From NCBI RefSeq assembly GCF_001870735.1, contig NZ_MORL01000010.1, forward strand, positions 100,944-164,943: 64,000 nt of DNA. Reading direction: 5' to 3'. Source of the DNA: Arsenicibacter rosenii. Its GTDB lineage: Bacteria > Bacteroidota > Bacteroidia > Cytophagales > Spirosomataceae. Position numbers and translations under genes: made by a program. A model generated the notes under the pieces. The model was not told where the DNA came from, did no database searches, and saw only the letters and a list, made by a program, of their open reading frames with translations. Shown one piece after another: positions 25,150 to 34,074 of the stretch; the first letter of the stretch is position 1; each line of letters begins with the position of its first letter.

Positions 25150-26334
25150 ATGAGCTCCGCTAAATCGTATCGTCTGTCGGTATGGCAGATCGCGCAACTG
25201 GCGCTTTTTGTGCTGGTTGTGTACTATCCCATTTTGCTCTACGTCAACCTGCCTGACCGCAGCTGGGACTTTATTATGCAGGCCCTGCCGTATCTGCTCA
25301 TGCAGGGCGGGCTCATGTTCCTGTTGTATTTTTTCTGGATTGGCATCGTCGAATGGCTGTTGCAGAAACTGGCCGACCGCTTCGGCGATCAGTTTATGTT
25401 TGAGTTTAAGTGGCCGGGGCAGCTGGTGTCCATCGTGGTGACGATCTGTTTTGCGATGTTCTTTAACGTAATTTTTCACCAGATCAGGCGGCAGGTGTTG
25501 AAGAATCCGAACCGGCAGGAGGTAGCCGGTCAGCGTCCGTCGGGGCAGCAGCGCCCGGCCGGAGATCAGGCGTCCGGCCCTGCCACAACTAACTGGCGTG
25601 GCCGGAACGGCAGCGGGCGCTGGGAGTTTTTTGAACGATCGAACAACGGGCTGGCTGTGGTCATTATGCTTTCCATTTTCTACCTCGCCGCTAACCGCCG
25701 CGCCAATCGCCGGATGAAAGACATTCAGGTGGAGGCCGAACGGCTTGAAAAGGAAAATGCACTGGCTCAGTTTGCCGCCCTGAAAAATCAGGTTAGTCCT
25801 CACTTTCTGTTCAACAGCTTGAGTATCCTCTCATCGCTGGTCTATGTCGATCCGGCCTTGTCGGAGCAGTTTATCGACCGCCTGTCGAAGGCCTATCGCT
25901 ATATTCTGGAACAAAAAGATAACGACCGTGTTTTGCTGCGGACGGAGCTGGAGTTTATTCAGGCCTACATTTTCCTGCTTAAAATCCGGTTCGATGAGAA
26001 GTTTTCTGTCGTGCTCGATGTGCCGGAGAGGGTGGCTGAGCAAAACGCCATTGCGCCGCTGACGTTGCAGCTACTGATTGAGAATGCGGTTAAACACAAC
26101 CGGATGACCAGCAAACAGCCCCTGGAGGTGCAGATCAGAGTCGAGGGAAATGAGCTGGTCGTACGAAACCGGATTCAGCCCCGCGACGATCATGAGCCAT
26201 CGACGGGCATTGGCCTGCAGAATATCATTAACCGTTATCACCTGCTGACCAGTCAGCCCGTTTGGGTTGGCGAGCAGCAAGGCGAGTTTGTGGTCCGGAT
26301 TCCGCTGATTGCCCAGACGGTTGCCGTCGCCTGA
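25150..26334 (+). CDS. LytS/YehU-type sensor histidine kinase
   Basis: A 394-residue membrane kinase. Four hydrophobic segments (about 12-32, 44-70, 90-112 and 168-182) surround a Pro/Gln/Arg-rich loop at 118-160. The His_kinase domain (PF06580 type) follows with phosphoacceptor H218 in SPHFLFNSLSIL, and the ATP-binding N box is LLIENAVKHN. It has no obvious ligand-binding periplasmic domain. It is directly followed by its LytTR response regulator gene, so together they form a two-component system. The upstream frame extends to 25126, but MSSAKSYRLS at 25150 is preferred. Confidence 0.95.
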   Translation: MSSAKSYRLSVWQIAQLALFVLVVYYPILLYVNLPDRSWDFIMQALPYLLMQGGLMFLLYFFWIGIVEWLLQKLADRFGDQFMFEFKWPGQLVSIVVTICFAMFFNVIFHQIRRQVLKNPNRQEVAGQRPSGQQRPAGDQASGPATTNWRGRNGSGRWEFFERSNNGLAVVIMLSIFYLAANRRANRRMKDIQVEAERLEKENALAQFAALKNQVSPHFLFNSLSILSSLVYVDPALSEQFIDRLSKAYRYILEQKDNDRVLLRTELEFIQAYIFLLKIRFDEKFSVVLDVPERVAEQNAIAPLTLQLLIENAVKHNRMTSKQPLEVQIRVEGNELVVRNRIQPRDDHEPSTGIGLQNIINRYHLLTSQPVWVGEQQGEFVVRIPLIAQTVAVA

Positions 26335-26360
26335 GTCGCCATCCGTAGTTGATTCGCCTG

Positions 26361-26399
26361 TCTATTCACTCTATCACCCAATCGCTCAATCACTCAATG
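26361..26399. repeat. GATTGAGTG-family repeat, copy 5 (right arm only)
   Basis: CACTCTATCACCCAATCGCTCAATCACTCAATGA lies between the kinase and regulator genes. It carries only the CACTCAATC orientation, and its last bases run into the ATG at 26397. Confidence 0.65.
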
Positions 26400-26402
26400 A
26401 TC

Positions 26403-27209
26403 ATGAAAGTAGTCATTATTGAAGACGAACGACTGACCGCCAAGCGGCTCGAAGGGCTGTTGCTCCGCTACGACCCCACCATTCAGGTGCTGGCCCAACT
26501 GCCTTCCGTAGAGGAAGCCGTTGATTGGTTTTCGACCGTCGAAGCTGCTGAGGAGAAGCCTGATCTGGTATTCATGGATATTCACCTGGAAGATGGGCTG
26601 GCGTTCCGGATCATTGAGCAGACCCGGCTCACCACGCCGATTATCTTCACGACGGCTTACGATGAGTACATGATCAAGGCGTTCAAACTCAATAGTGTCG
26701 ACTATTTGCTGAAGCCTGTTAACTACGATGATCTGGTCGCAGCTATTGAGAAGTTTAAATCGTTCCGCGAAATTTTCGGCGGTACCGTCCCTGAGCCAGA
26801 GGCCAAACCGGTTCAGACGCCTGACCTTGACGCCTTGCTGAAATTACTGGCCCAGCCTCGGGAAACGAGTTATAAAGACCGGTTTATGATTACAATCGGG
26901 ACCCGCATCCGGAGCGTAGGCGTCAACGAAATTGCTTACTTTTTTCTGGAAGAAAAGATGGCCTTTCTGGTCACGAAAGACGGTGCGAATCTGCCCGTCG
27001 ATTATACCCTCGATAAACTGACACAACTGCTTGATCCGAAGCAGTTTTTCCGGGTAAGCCGCCAGTTTCTGGTGTCACTGCCGGCGATTCAGGCCATTCA
27101 TACCTATTCGGCAGGTAAGCTCAAGCTGGAACTGACACCCAAAGCGCGGCATGAGGTCTTCGTCAGCGGCGACCGTATCAGCGACTTTAAAGAGTGGCTG
27201 GGGAAGTAG
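26403..27209 (+). CDS. LytTR-family response regulator
   Basis: A 268-residue regulator with a receiver domain (MKVVIIEDE acidic pocket, phosphoacceptor D59 in DLVFMDIHLEDG, later K in LLKPVNYDD) and a C-terminal LytTR DNA-binding domain at about residues 150-265 (FFRVSRQFLVSL). LytTR regulators bind pairs of short direct repeats one or two helical turns apart. It forms a pair with the upstream LytS-type kinase. The ATG at 26397, two codons upstream, is an alternative start that overlaps the intergenic repeat. A candidate target site lies at 27290-27328, in front of the next outer-membrane gene. Confidence 0.95.
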   Translation: MKVVIIEDERLTAKRLEGLLLRYDPTIQVLAQLPSVEEAVDWFSTVEAAEEKPDLVFMDIHLEDGLAFRIIEQTRLTTPIIFTTAYDEYMIKAFKLNSVDYLLKPVNYDDLVAAIEKFKSFREIFGGTVPEPEAKPVQTPDLDALLKLLAQPRETSYKDRFMITIGTRIRSVGVNEIAYFFLEEKMAFLVTKDGANLPVDYTLDKLTQLLDPKQFFRVSRQFLVSLPAIQAIHTYSAGKLKLELTPKARHEVFVSGDRISDFKEWLGK

Positions 27210-27230
27210 ATACCCGCCTTTTTCTATCAA

Positions 27231-27265
27231 CTTCCCGAGCGGTTTAACCCCTCGGGAAGTTTGCT
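27231..27265 (+). terminator. terminator of the two-component operon
   Basis: CTTCCCGAG pairs with CTCGGGAAG and is followed by TTTGCTTT. It separates the LytTR regulator gene from the outer-membrane receptor gene, so the latter needs its own promoter. Confidence 0.8.
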
Positions 27266-27289
27266 TTCAGCCCATTCAGCACCCGTAAT

Positions 27290-27328
27290 TTAGCGACGAA
27301 AAACCGGTACTTAGCGACCGGAAACCGG
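27290..27328 (+). promoter_or_regulatory. 21-bp-period direct repeat, candidate LytTR operator
   Basis: TTAGCGACGAAAAACCGG and TTAGCGACCGGAAACCGG begin at 27290 and 27311, exactly 21 bases apart, and agree at 15 of 18 positions. LytTR regulators typically bind direct repeats spaced by about two helical turns, and the site lies between a LytTR gene and an outer-membrane receptor gene. Binding is inferred. Confidence 0.45.
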
Positions 27329-27403
27329 CATTCGGTGAAGTTGATTTCCGGAGAGAGCGACTGCCTCCCAACTTTGTGACATCAATCGTAAACAACCTTT
27401 GTC

Positions 27404-30016
27404 ATGAAGACGGGACACTCCTTCACTACACAGCTAACCTCAGTATCACGGAAATTAGTGGCTTCGGCTATCACCTGTATCGCGCTGACTGCCAGCGTAT
27501 CTGCTTTCGCTCAACAAGCTGCCGGTCAGCCACAAGCCGCCGCCGTTGCGGAAGTGGCCCCGAAAGGAACCGGCAAAATCAGCGGGGTGCTGACCGACTC
27601 AACAACCAAACAGCCGGTCGAATTTGCAACGGTTGCCCTGCTCAACGCGGCTACCGGCAAACCGGTCGACGGCACCATGTCGGACGATAAGGGTAAGTTC
27701 ACCATCGCCAACATTCTGCCGGGTGCCTACCGTTTACAGGTTTCGTTCCTGGGCTACCAGAACAAGGAAACCAAAACCATCAACATTGCGAAGAGCACGG
27801 ACCTGAACATCGGCGCGGTGCTGCTGTCGCCGGACGTCCGGACGCTGAGCGAAGTGACCGTTACTGCCCAGGCGTCGATCATCGAAAATAAGGTAGACCG
27901 GCTGGTATATAACGCGGATAAAGACATGACAGCCAAAGGGGGCGACGCCACCGACATCATGCGGAAAGTACCGATGCTGACCGTTGACCTCGACGGCAAC
28001 GTAAGCCTCCGGGGTAGCCAGAACGTGAAAGTGCTGATCAACAACAAACCATCGACGATTGTGGCCAGCAGCGTGGCCGACGCCCTGAAGCAGATTCCGG
28101 CTGATATGGTAAAGTCGGTAGAAGTGATCACCAGCCCGTCGGCGAAATACGATGCCGAAGGGACGGCCGGTATCATCAACATCATCACGAAGAAAACTAC
28201 GCTGGAAGGTGCTACGCTGAATGTGGACATGGGTGCCGGTAACCGGGGGGCAAATCTAGCCCTGAACGGCTCATATCGTCAGGGTAAAATGGGCTTCACC
28301 CTGAGCGGTTTCGGCCGGGCAATGTATAACGTAAAGGGCGCGTTCAGCAATACGCAGACGACGCTCTCATCGCTGGGCAACATCACGACGCTGCAATCGG
28401 CCAATACGCTGAGCCACGGGCAGTTTGGTACCTATCAGTTTGGCTGGGACTACGATATTGACAAAAATACCTCACTCTCGGCCAGCGTCCGGTACGGTGT
28501 CCGGAACATGATTTCGACCCAGGATAACCTGCTGACGCAGACGTTCCTGCCCAACGTAACATCACCAACATTGTCTGGTCGTGATGTAAAGACAACCAAC
28601 CTGTCGGGCACACTGGATGCGAGCGTGAACTATACGAAAATTTACAAGCCGCAGCAGGAGCTGAGCATTATGGGTTTGTACAGCCGTAACAACAATACCA
28701 ACAACTTCGTGGCTGACTTGCTGAATGGCACGGATATGGAAACGATCACGGCCCGCCAGAAAAACAATAACCTGAGCTACAACCAGGAATCGACCTTCCA
28801 GCTGGATTATCAGACCCCGATTCAGAAAAACCAACTGCTCGAAGTAGGGGCGAAAGGGATATTCCGGCAGGTCGACAGTGACTACCAGTACCTGACTGCT
28901 ACCGCCACGGGCGATTATGTGGTCGACAACTCGCATCCGTCGAACAGCCTTAACTACGATCAGGATGTGGTGGCCAGCTACCTGTCCTACACCCTGTCGA
29001 CAAAGAACAAATACACCCTGAAAGCCGGTGCCCGCTACGAATACACGTTCATCAACGCGGCGTTCGGGAACGAGCAAACCAAAGCACAGTCTATTCCGAA
29101 CTACGGCGTGCTGGTGCCAAGCCTGAACCTGTCGAAAAACATCGGTGGTACCAAAACCATCAAACTGGCCTATAACCGCCGGATTCAGCGCCCGGGCATT
29201 CAGTTCCTGAACCCGAATGTAAACGCCGCCAACCCGACCAACATCAGCGTGGGTAACCCGTACCTCTCGCCTGAACTGACCGACAACCTGGAGGCTGGTT
29301 TCAGCGGTAACATCAGCAAGATTTTCCTGAGTGCTACGCTGTATGCCCGTCAGACCAACAACGCTATCAGCAGTGTGCGGGATACGCTTTCACAAAGTAT
29401 TAACGGGGTTACGCAGCAGGTAATTCAGACCTCATACGCCAACATCGGTAAGCAGAACGCGGTCGGCCTGAACCTGTTCGCCAACGGTACGTTTGCTTCT
29501 AAACTACAGCTGGGTGCCAGCTTCGACATCTACCACGTTGACCTGACCAGCAACAGCAGCAACCAGCTTTACGGCCAGTCGAATGCAGGCTGGGTAGTCG
29601 GTGGCCACCTGTTCTCGACGCTGACGCTGGGCAACGGCTGGGCGGTGCAGGCGTTCGGCGGCGGACGCGGTCGTCAGGTGCAGCTGCAGGGGACTCAAGG
29701 CAGTTTCATGTTCTACAATCTGGGTGTGAAGAAAGAGTTTGCCAACAAACGGGGCAGTATCGGTCTGGTTGCCGAAAATTTCCTGAACAATCCGTATAAC
29801 ATCCGTACCGAAATCACATCGCCGCTGCTGACACAGACCAGCATCAACAGCATGTACAACGCCGGTTTCCGGATCAACTTCAGCTATAAAATCGGTAAAA
29901 TGAGCTTCGACGGATCAGGTTTCTCCCTGGGCAAAAAGAAGAAAAGTATCAATAACGACGACGTGAAAGGCGGCGATGATAACAGCCAGAGCCAGGCGGC
30001 CTCACCCCGCGGGTAA
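27404..30016 (+). CDS. TonB-type outer-membrane receptor with carboxypeptidase-regulatory domain
   Basis: An 870-residue outer-membrane protein. A signal peptide ends near SAFAQQ; a CarboxypepD_reg-like beta-sandwich spans about residues 55-130 (FATVALLNAATGKPVDG). A TonB plug-like domain follows at about 145-255 (VTVTAQASIIENKVDRLVYN, then GTAGIINIITKK), then a C-terminal barrel of the OMP_b-brl_3 type. The protein lacks the SusC-specific context: no SusD partner follows. It could import a siderophore, peptide or glycan. The C-terminus ends in a charged tail (KKKKS, DDVKGGDDNSQ). Its position after a LytS/LytTR pair suggests regulation by that system. Confidence 0.93.
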   Translation: MKTGHSFTTQLTSVSRKLVASAITCIALTASVSAFAQQAAGQPQAAAVAEVAPKGTGKISGVLTDSTTKQPVEFATVALLNAATGKPVDGTMSDDKGKFTIANILPGAYRLQVSFLGYQNKETKTINIAKSTDLNIGAVLLSPDVRTLSEVTVTAQASIIENKVDRLVYNADKDMTAKGGDATDIMRKVPMLTVDLDGNVSLRGSQNVKVLINNKPSTIVASSVADALKQIPADMVKSVEVITSPSAKYDAEGTAGIINIITKKTTLEGATLNVDMGAGNRGANLALNGSYRQGKMGFTLSGFGRAMYNVKGAFSNTQTTLSSLGNITTLQSANTLSHGQFGTYQFGWDYDIDKNTSLSASVRYGVRNMISTQDNLLTQTFLPNVTSPTLSGRDVKTTNLSGTLDASVNYTKIYKPQQELSIMGLYSRNNNTNNFVADLLNGTDMETITARQKNNNLSYNQESTFQLDYQTPIQKNQLLEVGAKGIFRQVDSDYQYLTATATGDYVVDNSHPSNSLNYDQDVVASYLSYTLSTKNKYTLKAGARYEYTFINAAFGNEQTKAQSIPNYGVLVPSLNLSKNIGGTKTIKLAYNRRIQRPGIQFLNPNVNAANPTNISVGNPYLSPELTDNLEAGFSGNISKIFLSATLYARQTNNAISSVRDTLSQSINGVTQQVIQTSYANIGKQNAVGLNLFANGTFASKLQLGASFDIYHVDLTSNSSNQLYGQSNAGWVVGGHLFSTLTLGNGWAVQAFGGGRGRQVQLQGTQGSFMFYNLGVKKEFANKRGSIGLVAENFLNNPYNIRTEITSPLLTQTSINSMYNAGFRINFSYKIGKMSFDGSGFSLGKKKKSINNDDVKGGDDNSQSQAASPRG

Positions 30017-30053
30017 TTAGTGAACGGAAGGAGTTTAGTAGTGAGGAGGTTTT

Positions 30054-30113
30054 AGTGGTGGCACGACTTTGACAGGTTCGCCTGGCGGTCGTGCCACCAC
30101 TTTTGTTTTTTTT
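30054..30113 (+). terminator. rho-independent terminator, 14-bp stem
   Basis: AGTGGTGGCACGAC pairs perfectly with GTCGTGCCACCACT and is followed by TTTGTTTTTTTT. It ends the outer-membrane receptor transcript. Confidence 0.93.
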
Positions 30114-30142
30114 GCAGTTTTGCGGCGCAGAACAATCACGCT

Positions 30143-31387
30143 ATGAAAAGCATTACCCGATTTTTTTCCCTTGCCGGCCTGATGGCCCTCACCGTTTCCG
30201 TACAGGCGCAGTCAACGCCGAAAACCTTGTTTGTCATTGTTGACGGTATTTCGTCGGATGCACTGGAAAAAGTACCGCGCCCGAATCTGGACGCTATTGC
30301 CAAAGCAGGCGGCTATACCCGTGCCTACGTGGGTGGCGGGAAGGGCACGTATTCGCAGACGCCGACGATCTCGGCCGTGGGCTATAACAGCCTGCTGACC
30401 GGCACCTGGGTCAACAAACACAACGTCTGGGACAATTCCATCAAAGCCCCGAATTACCACTACTGGACTATTTTCCGATACTTCCATGAGCAATACCCGG
30501 CAGCGAAAACGGCCGTTTTTTCGACCTGGCTCGATAACCGTACAAAGCTCGTGGGCGAAAATATGCCGGAAACCAACCATCTCCGTTTATCGTATCATTT
30601 CGACGGGTTTGAACTCGATACGGTGAACTTTCCGCACGACAAAGACAAGCAGTACATCCGGCAGATCGACGAGCGGGTGGTGAACGAAGCTACGCGGTAT
30701 ATCAGCGAACAGGGACCCGACCTGTCGTGGGTTTATCTGGAATACACCGATGATATGGGCCATCGCTACGGGGACAGCGAACAGTTTACGAAAGCCATTC
30801 AGCTCATGGACGATCAGATGGGCCGGTTGTGGAAAGCCGTTGAGTACCGCCGGAAAGCGTTTAAGGAAGACTGGCTGGTGGTGATCACCACCGATCACGG
30901 GCGCGATGCCGTGGCGGGCAAAAACCACGGCGGACAGTCGGACCGGGAGCGGAATACCTGGATGGTAACCAACACCGGAGACCTGAACGTCAACTTCCGG
31001 CGGTCGGGGGACGACAAACCTGCTATTGTTGATATCATGCCCACCATTGCCCGGCACATGCGGGTGACCATCCCGAAAGAGCAGGCGTTTGAGGTGGATG
31101 GCGTGCCCCTGACAGGACCGTTATCACTGATAAAGCCCGTAGTCCGGAAGACAGATAACCAGATTGAGATCAGCTGGCTGCCGGTCGGCCCGGAAGGCAA
31201 TGTGAAAATCTGGCTGACCACCACAAACCTGTTTGAAGAAGGCAAACAGGACCTGTACCGGCTGATGGCTGAGGTCCGCGTAACGGCCGGAAAAGCGACC
31301 ATCGACGTATCGAAGCTACCGTCTAAGTTCTACAAAATCGTACTGGAAGGCCGGCATAACACCATGAATCGCTGGATTGTGGAATAA
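30143..31387 (+). CDS. alkaline phosphatase-superfamily phosphodiesterase
   Basis: A 414-residue exported protein with signal peptide (ITRFFSLAGLMALTVSVQAQ) and a type I phosphodiesterase/nucleotide pyrophosphatase-like fold. The metal and catalytic segments are FVIVDGISSDAL, a Thr nucleophile candidate in YSQTPTISAVGYNSLLTG, and VITTDHGRD with a later His in NHGGQSDRE. Members hydrolyse phosphodiester or phosphonate bonds of nucleotides, lipids or glycans. The C-terminal 80 residues form a small beta domain. It sits between a strong terminator and a PD40 protein gene, so it may be its own unit. Confidence 0.9.
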   Translation: MKSITRFFSLAGLMALTVSVQAQSTPKTLFVIVDGISSDALEKVPRPNLDAIAKAGGYTRAYVGGGKGTYSQTPTISAVGYNSLLTGTWVNKHNVWDNSIKAPNYHYWTIFRYFHEQYPAAKTAVFSTWLDNRTKLVGENMPETNHLRLSYHFDGFELDTVNFPHDKDKQYIRQIDERVVNEATRYISEQGPDLSWVYLEYTDDMGHRYGDSEQFTKAIQLMDDQMGRLWKAVEYRRKAFKEDWLVVITTDHGRDAVAGKNHGGQSDRERNTWMVTNTGDLNVNFRRSGDDKPAIVDIMPTIARHMRVTIPKEQAFEVDGVPLTGPLSLIKPVVRKTDNQIEISWLPVGPEGNVKIWLTTTNLFEEGKQDLYRLMAEVRVTAGKATIDVSKLPSKFYKIVLEGRHNTMNRWIVE

Positions 31388-31473
31388 CCGGGTACGTTTT
31401 TGGGCAACAGGCAGACAACCAATCCAAAAGGTATGTAGATTTGAGGCCATTGTGACGAAAGATTGAAACCTCT

Positions 31474-32544
31474 ATGAAACACTCACTTTGGCTGGCGCTG
31501 AGCGTACTGGTCGGTACACAGGTGCTGGCCCAGCAACCGAATCCGGCAACCCCGCCAGCTCCCGAAAAACACCTGAAAAATATCCGTCAGCTGACCTTTG
31601 GCGGCAACAACGCCGAGGCTTATTTCAGCCGCGATGACCGCTACATTTCCTTCCAGTCGGATAATCCGAAGTGGGGGCTGGAGTGCGATCAGATTTTTAT
31701 GATGGATCTGAAAAAGGGGCTACAGGACCCTGACGCGCGGCCGCCGTTTATCAGCACAGGACACGGGCGGACGACCTGCTCGTTTTTCATGCCCGACGGC
31801 AAACATGTGCTTTATGCCAGCACGCACGAAGGCGGCGGGCATTCGTGTCCGGTGCCGCCGCCGACGGGTCAGAAATACCTCTGGGCGATTTATGAATCGT
31901 TCGACATTTATATCAGCGATCTGAAAGGGAATATCAAAAAGCGGCTGACCAACACGCCGGGCTATGATGCCGAAGCAACGGTTTCGCCGAAAGGGGATAA
32001 AATTGTGTTTACGAGTACGCGCGACGGCGACCTCGATTTGTACATCATGAACATCGATGGCTCGAATGTGAAGCGCATTACCCACGAGTTGGGTTACGAC
32101 GGCGGGGCGTTTTTTTCGCCCGATGGCTCGAAACTGGTCTTCCGGGCGTCGCGGCCGAAAACAGAGGCCGAAAAGCAGGAATATCTTGATTACCTGAAAA
32201 AAGGGCTGGTGGCACCGACGAATATGGAAATCTACGTCTGCAACGTCGATGGTTCGAACCTGCATCAGGTAACCACGCTGGGCAAGGCCAACTGGGCACC
32301 GTATTTTCATCCCGACGGCAAGCGCATTATCTTTTCCTCGAATCACCACAGTCAGCGCGGGTACGACTTCCAGCTCTATATGATCAACGAAGACGGAACC
32401 AGCCTTGAACGGATTACGAACAACAGCATCTTTAACGCATTTCCGATGTTTTCGTACGACGGTAAACGGTTGATTTTTAGCTCGAACCGTGACAACGGTA
32501 ACACGCGCGATACCAACCTGTTTATCGCCGAATGGGTCGATTAA
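31474..32544 (+). CDS. TolB-like PD40 beta-propeller protein
   Basis: A 356-residue exported protein with signal peptide (MKHSLWLALSVLVGTQVLAQ) and several WD40-like PD40 repeats with the signature FSPDGSKLVFRASR, VSPKGDKIVFTSTRDGD and YDGKRLIFSSNRD. TolB-like propellers bind proteins or glycans in the periplasm or on the surface; no catalytic motif is seen. A TAGATTTG sequence at 31436-31443 matches the -7 promoter consensus. A terminator follows the stop codon. Confidence 0.92.
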   Translation: MKHSLWLALSVLVGTQVLAQQPNPATPPAPEKHLKNIRQLTFGGNNAEAYFSRDDRYISFQSDNPKWGLECDQIFMMDLKKGLQDPDARPPFISTGHGRTTCSFFMPDGKHVLYASTHEGGGHSCPVPPPTGQKYLWAIYESFDIYISDLKGNIKKRLTNTPGYDAEATVSPKGDKIVFTSTRDGDLDLYIMNIDGSNVKRITHELGYDGGAFFSPDGSKLVFRASRPKTEAEKQEYLDYLKKGLVAPTNMEIYVCNVDGSNLHQVTTLGKANWAPYFHPDGKRIIFSSNHHSQRGYDFQLYMINEDGTSLERITNNSIFNAFPMFSYDGKRLIFSSNRDNGNTRDTNLFIAEWVD

Positions 32545-32558
32545 GAACGCATTCAGAC

Positions 32559-32592
32559 AGGCCCTCCCCGACTGGACAGAGGGCCTTTTTTC
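32559..32592 (+). terminator. terminator after the PD40 protein gene
   Basis: AGGCCCTC pairs with GAGGGCCT and is followed by six T residues. The next gene starts 12 bases later. Confidence 0.88.
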
Positions 32593-32603
32593 TTTCTACT
32601 CCT

Positions 32604-33845
32604 ATGAAACAGCTATTCACAACACCACTTGCCCTGATTGCCCTGAACCTGGCCGCACCGGCCGTGGTGGCGCAGTCTATATCGGAAAAGAACCTGCGGG
32701 AGCACATCGGCTACCTGGCATCAGATGAACTACAAGGCCGCGGCACGTCGACCGACGGTGAAAAAAAGGCGGCTGATTATCTGGCAAAGCAGTTCAGAAA
32801 ATACGGGCTGAAGCCAATGGGGACTGATGGCTATTATTACCCGTTTACGTTCAAAACCAACCCGAACCCGCACGATACGGCAACGGCTAACCTGCCGCTG
32901 CGCAATGGGCTGGACGTAGTCGGCTTTCTGGATAACGGGGCCGAAAACACGGTAATCATCGGCGCCCACTTCGATCATCTCGGCCTTGGCAAAGACCGGA
33001 ACAGTTTACAGGCCAATTCGGAAGGCATGATCCATAACGGTGCCGACGACAATGCGAGCGGTACGGCAGGAATGCTCGAACTGGCGCGTCATTTTTCGCA
33101 GAACAAGGAAAAAGAGCCGTTCAACTTTCTGTTTATGGGCTTTTCGGCCGAAGAACTGGGGTTGCTGGGCTCTAAGAAATGGTGTGAAGCCCCGACCTAT
33201 CCGCTCGAAAAAGTGAATTACATGCTCAACATGGACATGATCGGGCGACTGAATCCCGATTCACGGACGTTGCTGGTATATGGCGTCGGGACATCGCCGG
33301 TATGGGTGCCGCTGCTGGATGGCCTGACATCCTCGTTTAAGGTTGTAAAAGACAGTTCAGGTATCGGCCCGAGCGATCAGACCTCGTTTTACCTGAAAAA
33401 TATTCCGGTACTGCACTTTTTTACCGGTCAGCACGGTGATTACCACAAGCCGAGCGACGATGCCGACCGTATTAACTATGCCGGTGAGCGCGACGTACTG
33501 GAGTATATGCTGGCGGTTATCAACCAGACAAAAGACAAGGGCAAACTCGCCTTCCTGACTACCCGCAATACGAGCATGACCCGCTCAGCCTTCCGCATTA
33601 CGATGGGCGTCATGCCCGACTATGCCTTCGACGGCACAGGCATGCGCATAGACGGCGTTACCAACGGAAAACCCGGACAGATAGCCGGCCTGCAAAAAGG
33701 CGATGTGCTCATACACATGGGCGACGATGACGTGAAGAACGTAGAGGGCTACATGAAGGCCCTTGCCAAGGTCAAAAAGGGTGATACTGTCAAGGTAAAG
33801 GTCCTGCGGGAAGGGAGGGAGAAGGAAGTGGAGGTGACGTTTTAG
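32604..33845 (+). CDS. M28-family zinc aminopeptidase with PDZ domain
   Basis: A 413-residue exported peptidase. After a signal peptide (MKQLFTTPLALIALNLAAPA), the M28 domain carries GAHFDHLG, GADDNASGTAG (bridging Asp), FSAEELGLLGS (catalytic Glu) and NMDMIG. A later zinc His is in HGDYHKPSDD. A PDZ domain occupies about residues 330-405 (IDGVTNGKPGQIAGLQKGD). Zn-dependent removal of N-terminal residues from peptides in the periplasm is the likely role. The frame upstream to 32532 passes through the preceding terminator and is not used. Confidence 0.93.
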   Translation: MKQLFTTPLALIALNLAAPAVVAQSISEKNLREHIGYLASDELQGRGTSTDGEKKAADYLAKQFRKYGLKPMGTDGYYYPFTFKTNPNPHDTATANLPLRNGLDVVGFLDNGAENTVIIGAHFDHLGLGKDRNSLQANSEGMIHNGADDNASGTAGMLELARHFSQNKEKEPFNFLFMGFSAEELGLLGSKKWCEAPTYPLEKVNYMLNMDMIGRLNPDSRTLLVYGVGTSPVWVPLLDGLTSSFKVVKDSSGIGPSDQTSFYLKNIPVLHFFTGQHGDYHKPSDDADRINYAGERDVLEYMLAVINQTKDKGKLAFLTTRNTSMTRSAFRITMGVMPDYAFDGTGMRIDGVTNGKPGQIAGLQKGDVLIHMGDDDVKNVEGYMKALAKVKKGDTVKVKVLREGREKEVEVTF

Positions 33846-33950
33846 CTGATGCTGGATGGTTGATGCTGGATGCCGGATACTGGATGACTGATACTGGATG
33901 ACTGATACTGAATACTTATCCAATATCTAACGTTATCCAGCATCTAAGGT
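33846..33950. repeat. GGATGCTGGATACT simple repeat with inverted arms
   Basis: GATACTGGATGACT is repeated in tandem, and GATGCTGGAT at 33848-33857 is the inverse of ATCCAGCATC at 33935-33944. It follows the M28 peptidase stop. The same words occur at 60404-60450. Confidence 0.75.
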
Positions 33951-34019
33951 ATCCGGCCCGGAGGATGGGGCGTAGCCGGGTTAGTTTCATAGATAACAAT
34001 ATAACAGCTGGTAAATATA

Positions 34020-34053
34020 AACGCCGGAATCTTAGATAAAAGACTCTGGCGTT
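34020..34053 (-). terminator. possible terminator of the Ig-like surface protein gene
   Basis: AACGCCGGAATCT can pair with AGACTCTGGCGTT with two mismatches or G-U pairs. On the minus strand it is followed by TTATATTTA, a poor T-tract. Confidence 0.4.
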
Positions 34054-34074
34054 CAGTAGTATAGTTGGTCAGGA

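Noticed and set aside
25111..25803. 230-codon minus-strand frame opposite the LytS-type kinase gene
   Set aside because: The plus strand carries the histidine kinase motifs; no support for the antisense frame.
31720..32349. 209-codon minus-strand frame opposite the PD40 gene
   Set aside because: Antisense to clear PD40 repeats; rich in Arg, as expected for a reverse-frame shadow.
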